A stretch of 15,695 nt of DNA from an uncultured Eubacteriales bacterium (lineage in GTDB: Bacteria > Bacillota_A > Clostridia > Lachnospirales > Lachnospiraceae), in NCBI GenBank assembly GCA_900321365.1, contig ONVT01000053.1:1-15695 (forward strand). Reading direction: 5' to 3'. Each line of letters begins with the position of its first letter. Positions within the stretch are counted from its first letter, which is position 1. The translations under genes were made by a program, and so were the position numbers. The notes under the pieces are model-generated. The model ran no database searches. It was not told where the DNA came from and worked only from the letters and a program-made list of their open reading frames with translations. Below, in pieces: positions 7,394 through 15,019 of the stretch.

Positions 7394-7403
7394 ATACGTG
7401 CAT

Positions 7404-9146
7404 ATGAAACAACTGATGCTGGGCAACAAGGCGGTTGCCCGGGGCCTGTATGAGGCAGGCTGCTGTTTCGCGTCCAGTTATCCCGGCACACCTAGTACCG
7501 AGGTGACGGAAGAGTTCGCGAAGTTTGACGACGTATACTGCGAGTGGGCACCGAATGAGAAGGTGGCGATGGAGGCGGCCTTCGGCGCGGCGCTGTCCGG
7601 ACGCAGGGCATTCTGCGCGATGAAGCATGTCGGCCTGAATGTGGCGGCGGACCCGCTCTACACGATGTCCTACACCGGCATCAACGCCGGGCTGGTGATC
7701 GTGGTCGCCGACGACGCGGGGATGCATTCCTCACAGAATGAACAGGATTCCCGTCACCATGCGATCGCCGCGAAGGTTCCGATGCTTGAGCCCTCTGATT
7801 CACAGGAGGCACTGGAATTCGCGAAACTGGCCTTCGAGATCTCAGAGCGTTTTGACACCCCGGTGCTTCTGAAGATGTGCACAAGGGTCGCGCACTCCCA
7901 GTCAGTCACACAGATCTCTGAGCGCACTGTCCCTGTGAAGACCTACGAGAAGAATATAGCTAAGTATGTCATGATGCCCGGCAACGCGAAAAAACGCCAC
8001 CCCATCGTCGAGGAACGCACGCGCCTTCTGAAAGAGTATGCTCAGACCGGCCCCGTCAACCGGGTGGAAATGGGCGGGACCTCGCTCGGTATCATCACTT
8101 CCTCCACCTGCTACCAGTATGTGACGGAAGTGTTCGGCAGCAGCGTGTCGATCCTGAAGATCGGAATGGCGAATCCGCTCCCGGATCAGATGATCCTGGA
8201 CTTTGCGAAGAAGGTGGACCGCCTGGCAGTCGTTGAGGAGCTTGATCCGATTATGGAGAACCACTGCAGGGCACTCGGCCTCGATGTCATGGGGAAGGAC
8301 ATGCTTCCCGTCTGTGGGGAATTCTCCCAGAACCTGATCGCCTCAGCGTTCGGAAAAGAAGTGCCGGAGGGAATCAGGCTGCAGGAGACACTGCCCATGC
8401 GCCCTCCCGTGATGTGCCCCGGATGTCCCCACAGAGGACTCTTCTACACGCTCAGGAAGATCGGGTGTACGGTACTGGGTGACATCGGATGCTATACGCT
8501 TGGAGCGGTCGCGCCCCTTTCCTCGATGGAACTGTGCCTGTGCATGGGAGCTTCCGTCTCCTCGATCCACGGATTCAACAAGATGGGCGGCAGGCAGAGT
8601 GAAAAGAATACGGTGTGCGTCATCGGAGACTCGACCTTCATGCATTCCGGCATGACCGGCCTTGCGAACATCGCCTACAACCAGAGCAGTTCCACCGTAA
8701 TCATCCTGGACAACTCCATCACCGGCATGACCGGACACCAGCAGAATCCGACCACGGGACTCAACATCAAGGGCGATCCCGCCGGAAAGATCGACCTCGA
8801 GGCGCTGTGCCGCGCGATGGGATTCAACAGGGTGAGCGTCGTGGATCCCTATGACCTTGCCTCCTGCGAGGAAGTGATCCGTGCAGAACTTGCAGCGGAC
8901 GAAGCTTCGGTGATCATCTCCAGAAGGCCGTGCGCGCTTCTGAAGTATGTGAAGAAGAAGGCGCCGCTGAGAGTGGATCCGGAAAAATGCAGAGGCTGTA
9001 CATCCTGCATGAAGATCGGATGTCCCGCCATCTCGATGCGTGAAAAGAAGGCAGTGGTCGACGAAACACTGTGCATCGGCTGCGGCGTCTGCACACAGAT
9101 GTGCCGGTTCGGCGCATTTGACTCAGAAGGAAAGGGGGAGGCATGA
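7404..9146 (+). CDS. iorA: Indolepyruvate ferredoxin oxidoreductase, alpha subunit (IorA)
   Basis: Catalytic subunit of the cytosolic oxygen-sensitive enzyme that converts arylpyruvates (indole-, phenyl- and hydroxyphenylpyruvate) plus CoA to arylacetyl-CoA, CO2 and reduced ferredoxin; the reaction is reversible. The 580-aa chain has the expected order: pyrimidine-binding domain at the N-terminus (SSYPGTPSTEV, EWAPNEKVAMEAA), a middle transketolase-C-like region, a thiamin diphosphate domain (CPGCPHRG; GDSTF at 408; LDNSITGMTG), and a C-terminal ferredoxin domain with two [4Fe-4S] motifs, Cys529/532/535 with Cys540 and Cys557/560/563 with Cys567. All expected cofactor motifs are intact. The gene overlaps iorB by the ATGA at 9143-9146, suggesting translational coupling, and heads an operon with iorB, a PaaK-type ligase and an ACT protein. 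Confidence 0.96.
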   Translation: MKQLMLGNKAVARGLYEAGCCFASSYPGTPSTEVTEEFAKFDDVYCEWAPNEKVAMEAAFGAALSGRRAFCAMKHVGLNVAADPLYTMSYTGINAGLVIVVADDAGMHSSQNEQDSRHHAIAAKVPMLEPSDSQEALEFAKLAFEISERFDTPVLLKMCTRVAHSQSVTQISERTVPVKTYEKNIAKYVMMPGNAKKRHPIVEERTRLLKEYAQTGPVNRVEMGGTSLGIITSSTCYQYVTEVFGSSVSILKIGMANPLPDQMILDFAKKVDRLAVVEELDPIMENHCRALGLDVMGKDMLPVCGEFSQNLIASAFGKEVPEGIRLQETLPMRPPVMCPGCPHRGLFYTLRKIGCTVLGDIGCYTLGAVAPLSSMELCLCMGASVSSIHGFNKMGGRQSEKNTVCVIGDSTFMHSGMTGLANIAYNQSSSTVIILDNSITGMTGHQQNPTTGLNIKGDPAGKIDLEALCRAMGFNRVSVVDPYDLASCEEVIRAELAADEASVIISRRPCALLKYVKKKAPLRVDPEKCRGCTSCMKIGCPAISMREKKAVVDETLCIGCGVCTQMCRFGAFDSEGKGEA

Positions 9147-9727
9147 TGGAAACAAAGAATATCATGATCGTCGGCGTCGGCGGACAGGGTTCTCTGCTCG
9201 CCAGCAAGCTTCTGGGCCATCTCCTTCTGACGCAGGGGTATGATGTGAAGGTCAGCGAGGTACACGGAATGTCCCAGCGAGGCGGAAGTGTGGTGACATA
9301 CGTGCGCTATGGCAGCCGCGTCGCCTCACCGGTGATCGACGAGGGACAGGCAGACTTCATCGTATCGTTCGAGGTGCTTGAGAGCGCCAGGTGGCTGCCG
9401 TTCCTGAAGAAGGGCGGGCAGATTGTGACCAACACCCAGCAGATTGACCCGATGCCGGTGGTGACAGGCGCGATGGCATATCCGGAGAATCTGGTCGAAA
9501 AGATGCGCTCTGCCGGAGCGAAGGTCGATGCCATGGACTGTGTGAAGCTGGCAGGTGAAGCCGGATCGGTAAAGGCTGTCAACCTGGTTCTTCTGGGCAG
9601 GCTGTCGCATTACTTCGACTTCCCGCAGGAGGTATGGCAGAAGGCCATAACAGAGTGTGTTCCGGAAAAATTCCTGGAGATGAACCGGAAGGCGTTCGCT
9701 CTCGGAAGGGACGCATCAAAGCAATAA
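9143..9727 (+). CDS. iorB: Indolepyruvate ferredoxin oxidoreductase, beta subunit (IorB)
   Basis: 194-aa gamma-type subunit of 2-oxoacid:ferredoxin oxidoreductases that pairs with IorA. The N-terminus shows the Rossmann-like GVGGQG (residues 11-16), followed by SEVHGMSQRGGSVVTYVRYG, the hallmark of this subunit family, and FEVLESARWLPFLKKGG. Length is normal. The ATG at 9143 overlaps the iorA stop; a second ATG at 9146 would shorten the protein by one residue. The ribosome site is the AAAGGGGGAGG just upstream, inside iorA. Confidence 0.95.
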   Translation: MMETKNIMIVGVGGQGSLLASKLLGHLLLTQGYDVKVSEVHGMSQRGGSVVTYVRYGSRVASPVIDEGQADFIVSFEVLESARWLPFLKKGGQIVTNTQQIDPMPVVTGAMAYPENLVEKMRSAGAKVDAMDCVKLAGEAGSVKAVNLVLLGRLSHYFDFPQEVWQKAITECVPEKFLEMNRKAFALGRDASKQ

Positions 9728-9785
9728 ACAACCTGTTTCAGGATGCATTGGTATTTTTGGACAGGTCCTGAGAAAGGAAGGTACC

Positions 9786-11087
9786 ATGGAACGTTACTAT
9801 CAGAAGGACATAGAATGCGCATCCCCCGATCAGATGCGCGCGATTCAGAATGAGAAACTGCTGAAGCAGGTCCGGCATGCCTGGGACAATGTCCCCTACT
9901 ACCGGAAGAAGATGGAGAAGAAGGGAGTCACGCCGGACGATATCAAATCGATCGATGATCTGCACAAGCTCCCGTTCCTCTCCAAGAAGGATCTGAGGGA
10001 TGCGTATCCGTACGGCCTTCTGGGCAAACCACTCAAAGAGTGCGTCCGGATCCATTCGACATCAGGTACCACCGGAAAACGCGTGGTCGCATTTTACACA
10101 CAGCATGACATCGATCTCTGGGAGGACTGCTGTGCGAGAGCGATTACTGCCGCGGGCGGAACCGATGAGGATGTCTGCCAGATCTCCTACGGGTTCGGCC
10201 TCTTCACGGGCGGCGCGGGACTCAACGGCGGATCCCACAAGGTCGGATGCCTCACGATCCCTATTTCCTCCGGAAACACGGACCGCCAGATCATGTTCAT
10301 CAACGATCTTCAGGCGACGATCCTCTGCTGCACGCCCTCCTATGCCGCCTACCTTTCGGAGCGGATGAAGGAGATGGGCATGGGGCCGGATGATATCCCC
10401 CTGAAGGCGGGAATCTTCGGCGCGGAAGCCTGGTCGGAGGAGATGCGCCAGGATATCCAGAACACGCTGGGTATCAAGGCATACGACATTTACGGGCTGA
10501 CCGAGCTCTCAGGCCCGGGCGTATCGTTTGAGTGCAGTGAGCAGACAGGAATGCACGTCAATGAAGATCATTTCCTGCCCGAGATCATCGACCCGGACAC
10601 AGAAGAGGTTCTCCCGGTCGGAAGCGAGGGCGAGCTGGTCTTCACCGCGCTGGACAAGGAAGCGTTTCCGATGATCCGCTACCGCACGCGTGACATCTGC
10701 TGCCTTTCCCGGGAAAAATGCTCCTGCGGCCGAACGCTCATCAAGATGCGCAAGCCGAAGGGTCGCTCGGATGACATGCTGATCATCCGCGGCGTCAATG
10801 TGTTCCCGTCGCAGATCGAGACGGTCCTTCTGAACCAGGGCTACGCGGCGAATTACCAGATTATCGTTGACCGTGTCAACAATACGGACACGCTGGATGT
10901 CCATGTCGAGATGACTCCGGAGATGTTCACGGACAACCTCGGTGAGATCAACCGTCGGCAGAGAGAACTGATCGACGGGCTGAAGGCCATGCTCGGCATC
11001 AAGGCGAAGGTGACGCTGGTGGCGCCGAAGACCATCACCCGCTCGGAGGGCAAGGCGGTCCGCGTCATCGACAACAGGAAGATTTAA
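9786..11087 (+). CDS. Phenylacetate-CoA ligase family protein (PaaK-type aryl-CoA ligase)
   Basis: 433-aa AMP-forming ligase that joins an arylacetate (phenylacetate or indole-3-acetate) to CoA with ATP. Features seen are the P-loop-like STSGTTG (91-97), YGLTE (236-240) of the adenylate-forming superfamily, the substrate and AMP contact region GRSDDMLIIRGVNVFPSQIE, and a small C-terminal domain ending in KAVRVIDNRK. Length fits PaaK. It follows iorB by 58 nt and has AAAGGAAGG before ATG 9786. Beside IorAB it should act on the same acyl group: either charging external arylacetates for reductive carboxylation to arylpyruvates, or running backwards to conserve energy. I give no paaK symbol because no aerobic phenylacetate pathway gene is present. 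Confidence 0.93.
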   Translation: MERYYQKDIECASPDQMRAIQNEKLLKQVRHAWDNVPYYRKKMEKKGVTPDDIKSIDDLHKLPFLSKKDLRDAYPYGLLGKPLKECVRIHSTSGTTGKRVVAFYTQHDIDLWEDCCARAITAAGGTDEDVCQISYGFGLFTGGAGLNGGSHKVGCLTIPISSGNTDRQIMFINDLQATILCCTPSYAAYLSERMKEMGMGPDDIPLKAGIFGAEAWSEEMRQDIQNTLGIKAYDIYGLTELSGPGVSFECSEQTGMHVNEDHFLPEIIDPDTEEVLPVGSEGELVFTALDKEAFPMIRYRTRDICCLSREKCSCGRTLIKMRKPKGRSDDMLIIRGVNVFPSQIETVLLNQGYAANYQIIVDRVNNTDTLDVHVEMTPEMFTDNLGEINRRQRELIDGLKAMLGIKAKVTLVAPKTITRSEGKAVRVIDNRKI

Positions 11088-11099
11088 GGAGGAGATCCC

Positions 11100-11534
11100 A
11101 TGGCGATCAAACAGATATCGGTTTTTCTGGAGAACAGGCCCGGACAGCTGGACGCGATGACGAAGGTACTCGCGGACGCGGGAATCACGCTCCGTGCGCT
11201 GTCACTGGCGGAGACCAAGGACTTCGGCATCGTCCGCATGATCGTGGATGATGTGTATGAAACCGCGACGGTTCTGAAGGATCACGATTACATCGCAAGC
11301 ATGACGCCGGTCGTGGCGGTCAAGGTTCCGGATGTGGTCGGAGGACTGCATAAAGTGCTTACCGCACTCACCGCCGCGAAGGTGAACGTGGAGTATATGT
11401 ACTCCACCCTCACAGGCAGCGAGGCAGGGAGCGCCTACATGATTCTGCGTGTTGAGCATGTAAAGAATGCGGAGGATGCCCTGAAGGCGGCAGGCTTTGT
11501 GCTGGCTGACCAGAGCAATGTCGCGCAGCTGTAA
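11100..11534 (+). CDS. Tandem ACT-domain protein
   Basis: 144-aa protein made of two ACT domains (about 4-70 and 72-140) and nothing else. The first opens KQISVFLENRPGQLDAMTKVLADAGI, read in two parts as the beta strand and the Gly-containing ligand turn; the second opens VVAVKVPDVVGGLHKVLTALTAAKVN. ACT domains bind amino acids and usually regulate partner enzymes. The gene starts 12 nt after the ligase stop, with AGGAGG overlapping the gap, so it is translated with the operon. A small ACT protein next to IorAB and PaaK is a recurring arrangement in anaerobes and archaea; sensing an aromatic amino acid or modulating the ligase is inference. It is the last gene before the terminator. Confidence 0.88.
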   Translation: MAIKQISVFLENRPGQLDAMTKVLADAGITLRALSLAETKDFGIVRMIVDDVYETATVLKDHDYIASMTPVVAVKVPDVVGGLHKVLTALTAAKVNVEYMYSTLTGSEAGSAYMILRVEHVKNAEDALKAAGFVLADQSNVAQL

Positions 11535-11570
11535 GAAAATCCGGCATTCCAGCGATTTCAAGAACGCTTC

Positions 11571-11603
11571 AAAAAGTGTCACCGCCCGCCGGTGACACTT
11601 TTT
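11571..11603. terminator. Bidirectional terminator between convergent operons
   Basis: Perfect 13-bp stem AAAAAGTGTCACC (11571-11583) with GGTGACACTTTTT (11591-11603) around a 7-nt loop GCCCGCC. The T-run on one side and A-run on the other allow termination in both directions: for the ior operon from the left, and for the dehydrogenase-like gene (stop at 11638) from the right. Confidence 0.92.
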
Positions 11604-11637
11604 GTCCGATTCCGATATAAGGAACTGTTGGTTTCTA

Positions 11638-12633
11638 TCACTCTCCCGCATTCATCGCCCTGTCCAGCGCGCGGTAACTCTCGCGCAGGCGGTAGTAAAG
11701 CTCGTCCGGGACAGGCTCCTTCTCCCATCTGGTTCCGTTGGGCGTAAGCCGGTTCCGGGCGCCGAAGAAGACGCCGTTCAGGAAGCGGGCGCTGTCGTTC
11801 CATTCTCCCGCGATAACATTCGGGATGGTCAGCCCTACGGAGGAGACGCCGGGTGCAATATAAGGTTTGTATCCGAGGGCCCGTACGGAAATGTTCGCGC
11901 CGACCGTCAGATTGGTCAGCTTCTCGGTAGCCGCATCGTCATAGTGCTGCGGTGAAATGCTGTTGACGGCAACAAGTCCGTTTCCGTGGGGGCCGAAAAC
12001 GCGGCCGCTCTCACGGAAGAAAGAAAACCTCGGGTCGCCGGATGCCCTCTTCGCGGCATAGTAGGCGGCCCTTGCGTACATGACCCCGAGTCCGAAGCCC
12101 TGCACCTGTTCCGGGTGCAGGAAGCGCGCGGCCTCGCCGCACAGAAGATCGAGGGGATCCGATACGACGCCGAAGAGTCCCTGATAGCCGGAGGCGTTTG
12201 CCAGAAGGGCATACTCCTTGATGATCTGCCGGTTTTTCTCAAACTGGGCCATCCGCACATCGCCCTTTGCCTCCTCACCCACCGCAGGGACTCTTGCAGT
12301 GGCGCAAAACAGGAGGATATCGCAGTCAAACAGGTGATCCTGATCCAGGATCATCACATCCGGACAGAAGGAGCACCCCACAGACGGAAGAATCTGTCCC
12401 AGCTCAATCTCCATTCTGGAAACCAGCTTTTCGTTCGTGTCATAGATTCCGATCTGTGAGATCGTCTGAGTACCGGTGAGCTTCAGCGCGATGGCAGCGT
12501 TCTGTCCCACATCCCCCATCCCGATGATGTTCACTCTCTTTCTGTCGCCGGGTCTTTCCATCAGCCAGGGATAAGAGCCCAGACGGTCTTTGCGGAAAGA
12601 AAACTCTGAGCACAAATCTGTTATCTTATGCAT
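11638..12633 (-). CDS. Lactate/malate dehydrogenase superfamily protein with atypical active site
   Basis: 331 aa from ATG 12633, chosen because AGGAGGGAG sits just upstream; a longer frame from 12735 would overlap the preceding gene. The Rossmann fold is clear: NIIGMGDVGQ (35-44) and acidic Asp65 after the second strand, indicating NAD. The C-terminal half has the family's His216 in GPHGNG and the PNVIAGEW segment. Departures: the usual LDxxR catalytic motif reads VMYAR (184-188), so Arg188 is kept but the Asp is Met185; VSNP reads VSDP (157-160); the substrate loop (113-130) is longer and has Ala where Gln (lactate) or Arg (malate) would be. Likely an NAD-dependent 2-oxoacid/2-hydroxyacid enzyme of unknown substrate, or a non-canonical member. 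It lies last in the sdaA-kinase operon, 50 nt after the kinase. Confidence 0.82.
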   Translation of the reverse strand: MHKITDLCSEFSFRKDRLGSYPWLMERPGDRKRVNIIGMGDVGQNAAIALKLTGTQTISQIGIYDTNEKLVSRMEIELGQILPSVGCSFCPDVMILDQDHLFDCDILLFCATARVPAVGEEAKGDVRMAQFEKNRQIIKEYALLANASGYQGLFGVVSDPLDLLCGEAARFLHPEQVQGFGLGVMYARAAYYAAKRASGDPRFSFFRESGRVFGPHGNGLVAVNSISPQHYDDAATEKLTNLTVGANISVRALGYKPYIAPGVSSVGLTIPNVIAGEWNDSARFLNGVFFGARNRLTPNGTRWEKEPVPDELYYRLRESYRALDRAMNAGE

Positions 12634-12638
12634 TTCTG

Positions 12639-12647
12639 CTCCCTCCT
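12639..12647 (-). promoter_or_regulatory. Ribosome binding site that sets the dehydrogenase-like start
   Basis: AGGAGGGAG on the - strand, with its AGGAGG core 8 nt before ATG 12633. No comparable site precedes the in-frame ATGs at 12675 or 12735, so these are rejected as starts. Confidence 0.85.
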
Positions 12648-12683
12648 GATCTTCATCCAATACGGCTGCTGTCATGTCGTTTT

Positions 12684-13625
12684 CTACAGCGTTGTCCTCT
12701 TCAGCCCGAATTCCTCCGGCAGAAAGCGCGGGCACACATTCTCTTTCGTCGCGATGACACTTGCTGCGAGCCTTGTCCCGATCCGGCAGGCTTCCTCCAG
12801 TGTCTTCCCGTAGGTCAGTCCGATCGCGATTCCCGCGAAAAACGCATCCCCTGCGCCTGTCGTGTCAACCACCTCCGTCTCGATCGCCGGGCAGATGCCT
12901 GACTCCCCGCCGTGCTGCGCATACACCGCTCCCCTGCTGCCCAGAGTGATAACCATGCGCGGTATCTGTGCCTGGGAGATCCTCTCCGAGAGCAGTTCCC
13001 TCAGCTCATCCGGGTTCATCCCATCATAGTTTTCGGAAAACAGAAGTCCCGCCTCCTGCTCATTGCACACAATACACGCTGTCTTCTTGAACATGTCTCT
13101 CCTCTCCAGCGCGATGGACATATTCGAAACAACAGCGTAGATCTCCTTATGCCAGGTCTCGGCCAGGGCGAATACCTTCTTCATGATCTGCGGTTCCATA
13201 TCGATCTCCACGATGATGCTGTCCGCCTGAGAGAAGATTTCATCCCCGTGATCCTCCAGAATGTTCAGGATCCCGGACAGGTCCGGCCTCTTGGAGATCG
13301 ATCCCACCACATCCCCGTTGCTGTCGAACAGAGCCAGCCAGGTACCCAGGCCGTCCTCGGTTCGGCGGATATAATCGGTGTTCACCTTATGCCTCTTCAG
13401 CTTCTCGATGACATCGGTACTGATCCCGCTGCGGTCCACGACGCTGAGGAAAGTCGGCTCCAGCTCGACATTCGCGATATCCTCGGCAATGTTCCTGCTC
13501 ACTCCGCCGTGCACCTGAATGACTCTTCCGGCATTCCTCCCGCCGGGATAATACTGTGTGAGCGGATATCCCTTGATGTCGACAAATACTGCACCCATCA
13601 CCACGATTCCGATGTGCTTTTCCAT
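12684..13625 (-). CDS. PfkB-family carbohydrate/nucleoside kinase, pseudouridine-kinase-like
   Basis: 313-aa cytosolic ribokinase-fold kinase. It shows the N-terminal substrate strand GAVFVDIKGYP (11-21), the Gly-Gly signature in HGGVSRNIAEDIAN (39-52), the N..E metal motif at Asn188-Glu189-x-Glu191 and the C-terminal anion-hole motif DTTGAGDAF (254-262) with catalytic Asp260. The VDIKGYP plus GGVxRNIAE pattern is closest to pseudouridine kinases (PsuK), but the PsuG glycosidase that usually accompanies PsuK is absent here, so the substrate is uncertain. AGGAGG at 13631-13636 precedes ATG 13625. It starts 62 nt after sdaA and is probably cotranscribed with it and with the dehydrogenase-like gene. 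Kinase family is sure; specificity is a guess. Confidence 0.9.
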   Translation of the reverse strand: MEKHIGIVVMGAVFVDIKGYPLTQYYPGGRNAGRVIQVHGGVSRNIAEDIANVELEPTFLSVVDRSGISTDVIEKLKRHKVNTDYIRRTEDGLGTWLALFDSNGDVVGSISKRPDLSGILNILEDHGDEIFSQADSIIVEIDMEPQIMKKVFALAETWHKEIYAVVSNMSIALERRDMFKKTACIVCNEQEAGLLFSENYDGMNPDELRELLSERISQAQIPRMVITLGSRGAVYAQHGGESGICPAIETEVVDTTGAGDAFFAGIAIGLTYGKTLEEACRIGTRLAASVIATKENVCPRFLPEEFGLKRTTL

Positions 13626-13687
13626 AGTGACCTCCTGACAGTCTTCCTTTCTCTGCCTGCTTCATCCAGTTTCATTCTGTCATGGTG

Positions 13688-14908
13688 TCAGCTCTCGTTT
13701 CTTCTTCCGTACATCTTGGCAAGTCCTCCCTCCGAAGTCTCGAGGAAGCGTGAATTCATACTGATTCCTGTCTCGTACATGGTTCGTACCGCCATGTCAA
13801 ATGAGATCCTCTGCGTCTCCGACAGGAAATAGGAGAGGTTGCAGGCATTCATCGCCCGGGTTGCCGCCACGGCGTTTCTCTCAATGCAGGGCACCTGCAC
13901 AAGTCCCAGGATCGGATCGCAGGTCAGGCCCAGGTGGTGCTCCAGCGCGATCTCGGCCGCATACTCAATCTGATAGGTCTGCAGGCCGAACAGATAATCC
14001 AGACCGGCAGCCGCCATGGAGCACGCGGCGCCAATCTCCGCCTGGCATCCGCACTGTGCGCCGGAAACGGAAGCATTCTTCTTGATCAGGTTTCCGATCA
14101 GGCCCGCCACCTCCAGCCCGGAAATCATCTGCTCATCCGTCAGGTTTCTCTGGTTCTGGAGATACAGGAAAGTCGCCGGAACCACGCCGCAGGATCCGCA
14201 GGTCGGCGCCGTGACCACTGTACCACAGTCCGCGTTCTGCTCGCTGACCGCAAATGCATACGCGGAGATCAGCCGGCACTCCCTGATCTGGGGATGGTCA
14301 TGCTCCGGAATAAAGTCGAAGAGCTTCTTCGCCTTCCGCTCCACCCTCAAAGGACCCGGAAGCAGGCCCTCCGCCTGCAGGCCTTCCTGGATCGTTGCCT
14401 TCATCTGCTCCCAGACAGTACGGAGGTAATCACGGATCTCCGCTCCTTCCGTGACCTCAACATATTCTGCCAGGTCCAGTCCGCGGAACCGGCAGAAGTC
14501 CTGCACCTCAGCGAAGGAATTCTCCGGATAAATCTCCTCTTCCTCAACCGCTTTTTCCGTACGGCCTTCGATCCGGATATCACCCCCGCCGACGGACACG
14601 GCCCGCATGAGATCCTCTTCCTGTCCGCCGCGGACCACGCAGAAATCCATCGTGTTGGGATGCGTGACCCCTTCCGGCGTCTCCTTGCTGAAGATCACCT
14701 CGGTCGGAACCGGCGAGAGAGTCTCGTAAAGCACACGGTCTGTCATGTGCCCTTTGCCGGTCTTGCTGAGGGAACCGTACAGTCTGACCCGGAACGCCTC
14801 CGCGTCCGGATGCTCCTGTCTGTATATGCGTGCCGCCTTCTCCGGTCCCATGGTATGGGAACTCGAAGGTCCCCGCCCGATCTTATATACTTCTCTTATT
14901 GATTTCAT
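13688..14908 (-). CDS. sdaA: L-serine ammonia-lyase, iron-sulfur-dependent, single chain
   Basis: Converts L-serine to pyruvate and ammonia using a [4Fe-4S] cluster; oxygen-sensitive. 406 aa with the beta-type domain first, shown by GRGPSSSHTMGP (11-22), then a linker, then the alpha-type catalytic domain with TAPTCGSCGVVPA (233-245), SGAQCGCQAEIG (282-293) and the segment with Cys330 and Cys341. Cys288, Cys330 and Cys341 best fit the cluster ligands by spacing. It is shorter than the ~455-aa proteobacterial enzymes but matches the compact fused form seen in Clostridia. GGGAAGGGG precedes ATG 14908 and a sigma-A promoter lies just upstream. Its pyruvate could feed the dehydrogenase-like enzyme encoded later in the operon, which is inference. 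Confidence 0.95.
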   Translation of the reverse strand: MKSIREVYKIGRGPSSSHTMGPEKAARIYRQEHPDAEAFRVRLYGSLSKTGKGHMTDRVLYETLSPVPTEVIFSKETPEGVTHPNTMDFCVVRGGQEEDLMRAVSVGGGDIRIEGRTEKAVEEEEIYPENSFAEVQDFCRFRGLDLAEYVEVTEGAEIRDYLRTVWEQMKATIQEGLQAEGLLPGPLRVERKAKKLFDFIPEHDHPQIRECRLISAYAFAVSEQNADCGTVVTAPTCGSCGVVPATFLYLQNQRNLTDEQMISGLEVAGLIGNLIKKNASVSGAQCGCQAEIGAACSMAAAGLDYLFGLQTYQIEYAAEIALEHHLGLTCDPILGLVQVPCIERNAVAATRAMNACNLSYFLSETQRISFDMAVRTMYETGISMNSRFLETSEGGLAKMYGRRNES

Positions 14909-14943
14909 CTTTGCCCCTTCCCTTGAAACTGCCTTATAAGAAT

Positions 14944-14971
14944 ACTATAGCACGACTGTGCGCTCAATCAA
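14944..14971 (-). promoter_or_regulatory. Sigma-A promoter of sdaA
   Basis: On the - strand TTGATT (14971-14966), a 16-nt spacer and TATAGT (14949-14944). Transcription should begin about 30 nt before the sdaA ATG. The spacer holds the imperfect palindrome GCAC-AGTC-GTGC, which could be an operator. Confidence 0.65.
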
Positions 14972-15019
14972 GTTCCCTCCGTCCATGCCTGAAGGTACGT
15001 CAAAAGCCGCTCCGTGCGC

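Larger units (their letters stand above)
7096..7403. other. Divergent intergenic region between bioY and iorA
   Basis: 308 bp without a protein gene. From the left it holds the bioY leader with a perfect 15-bp inverted repeat, an AT-rich stretch with the bioY promoter, a BirA-type operator, then the iorA promoter and ribosome site. I see no riboswitch or T-box signature; the predicted iorA leader is only about 30 nt. Confidence 0.75.

Noticed and set aside
7383..7403. GTG at 7383 as the start of iorA
   Set aside because: The strong AGGAGG at 7388-7393 would lie within the coding region; ATG 7404 has ideal spacing and begins at the family's usual N-terminus.
7338..7403. T-box or riboswitch controlling the ior operon
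   Set aside because: The predicted transcript leader is about 30 nt, too short, and no T-box sequence or specifier stem is visible.
9728..9785. Possible attenuator or terminator between iorB and the PaaK-type gene (ACCTGT...ACAGGT, CAGGA...TCCTG)
   Set aside because: The stems are only 5-6 bp with long loops, overlap each other, and lack a T-run after the stem.
13626..13687. Possible hairpin between sdaA and the kinase (TGACAG...CTGTCA)
   Set aside because: Only 6 bp with a loop of over 30 nt; no terminator or promoter elements are evident.
12912..14902. Two long + strand frames (12912-13832 and 13934-14902) opposite the kinase and sdaA
   Set aside because: They mirror well-conserved PfkB and SdaA genes and show no domain or ribosome site of their own.
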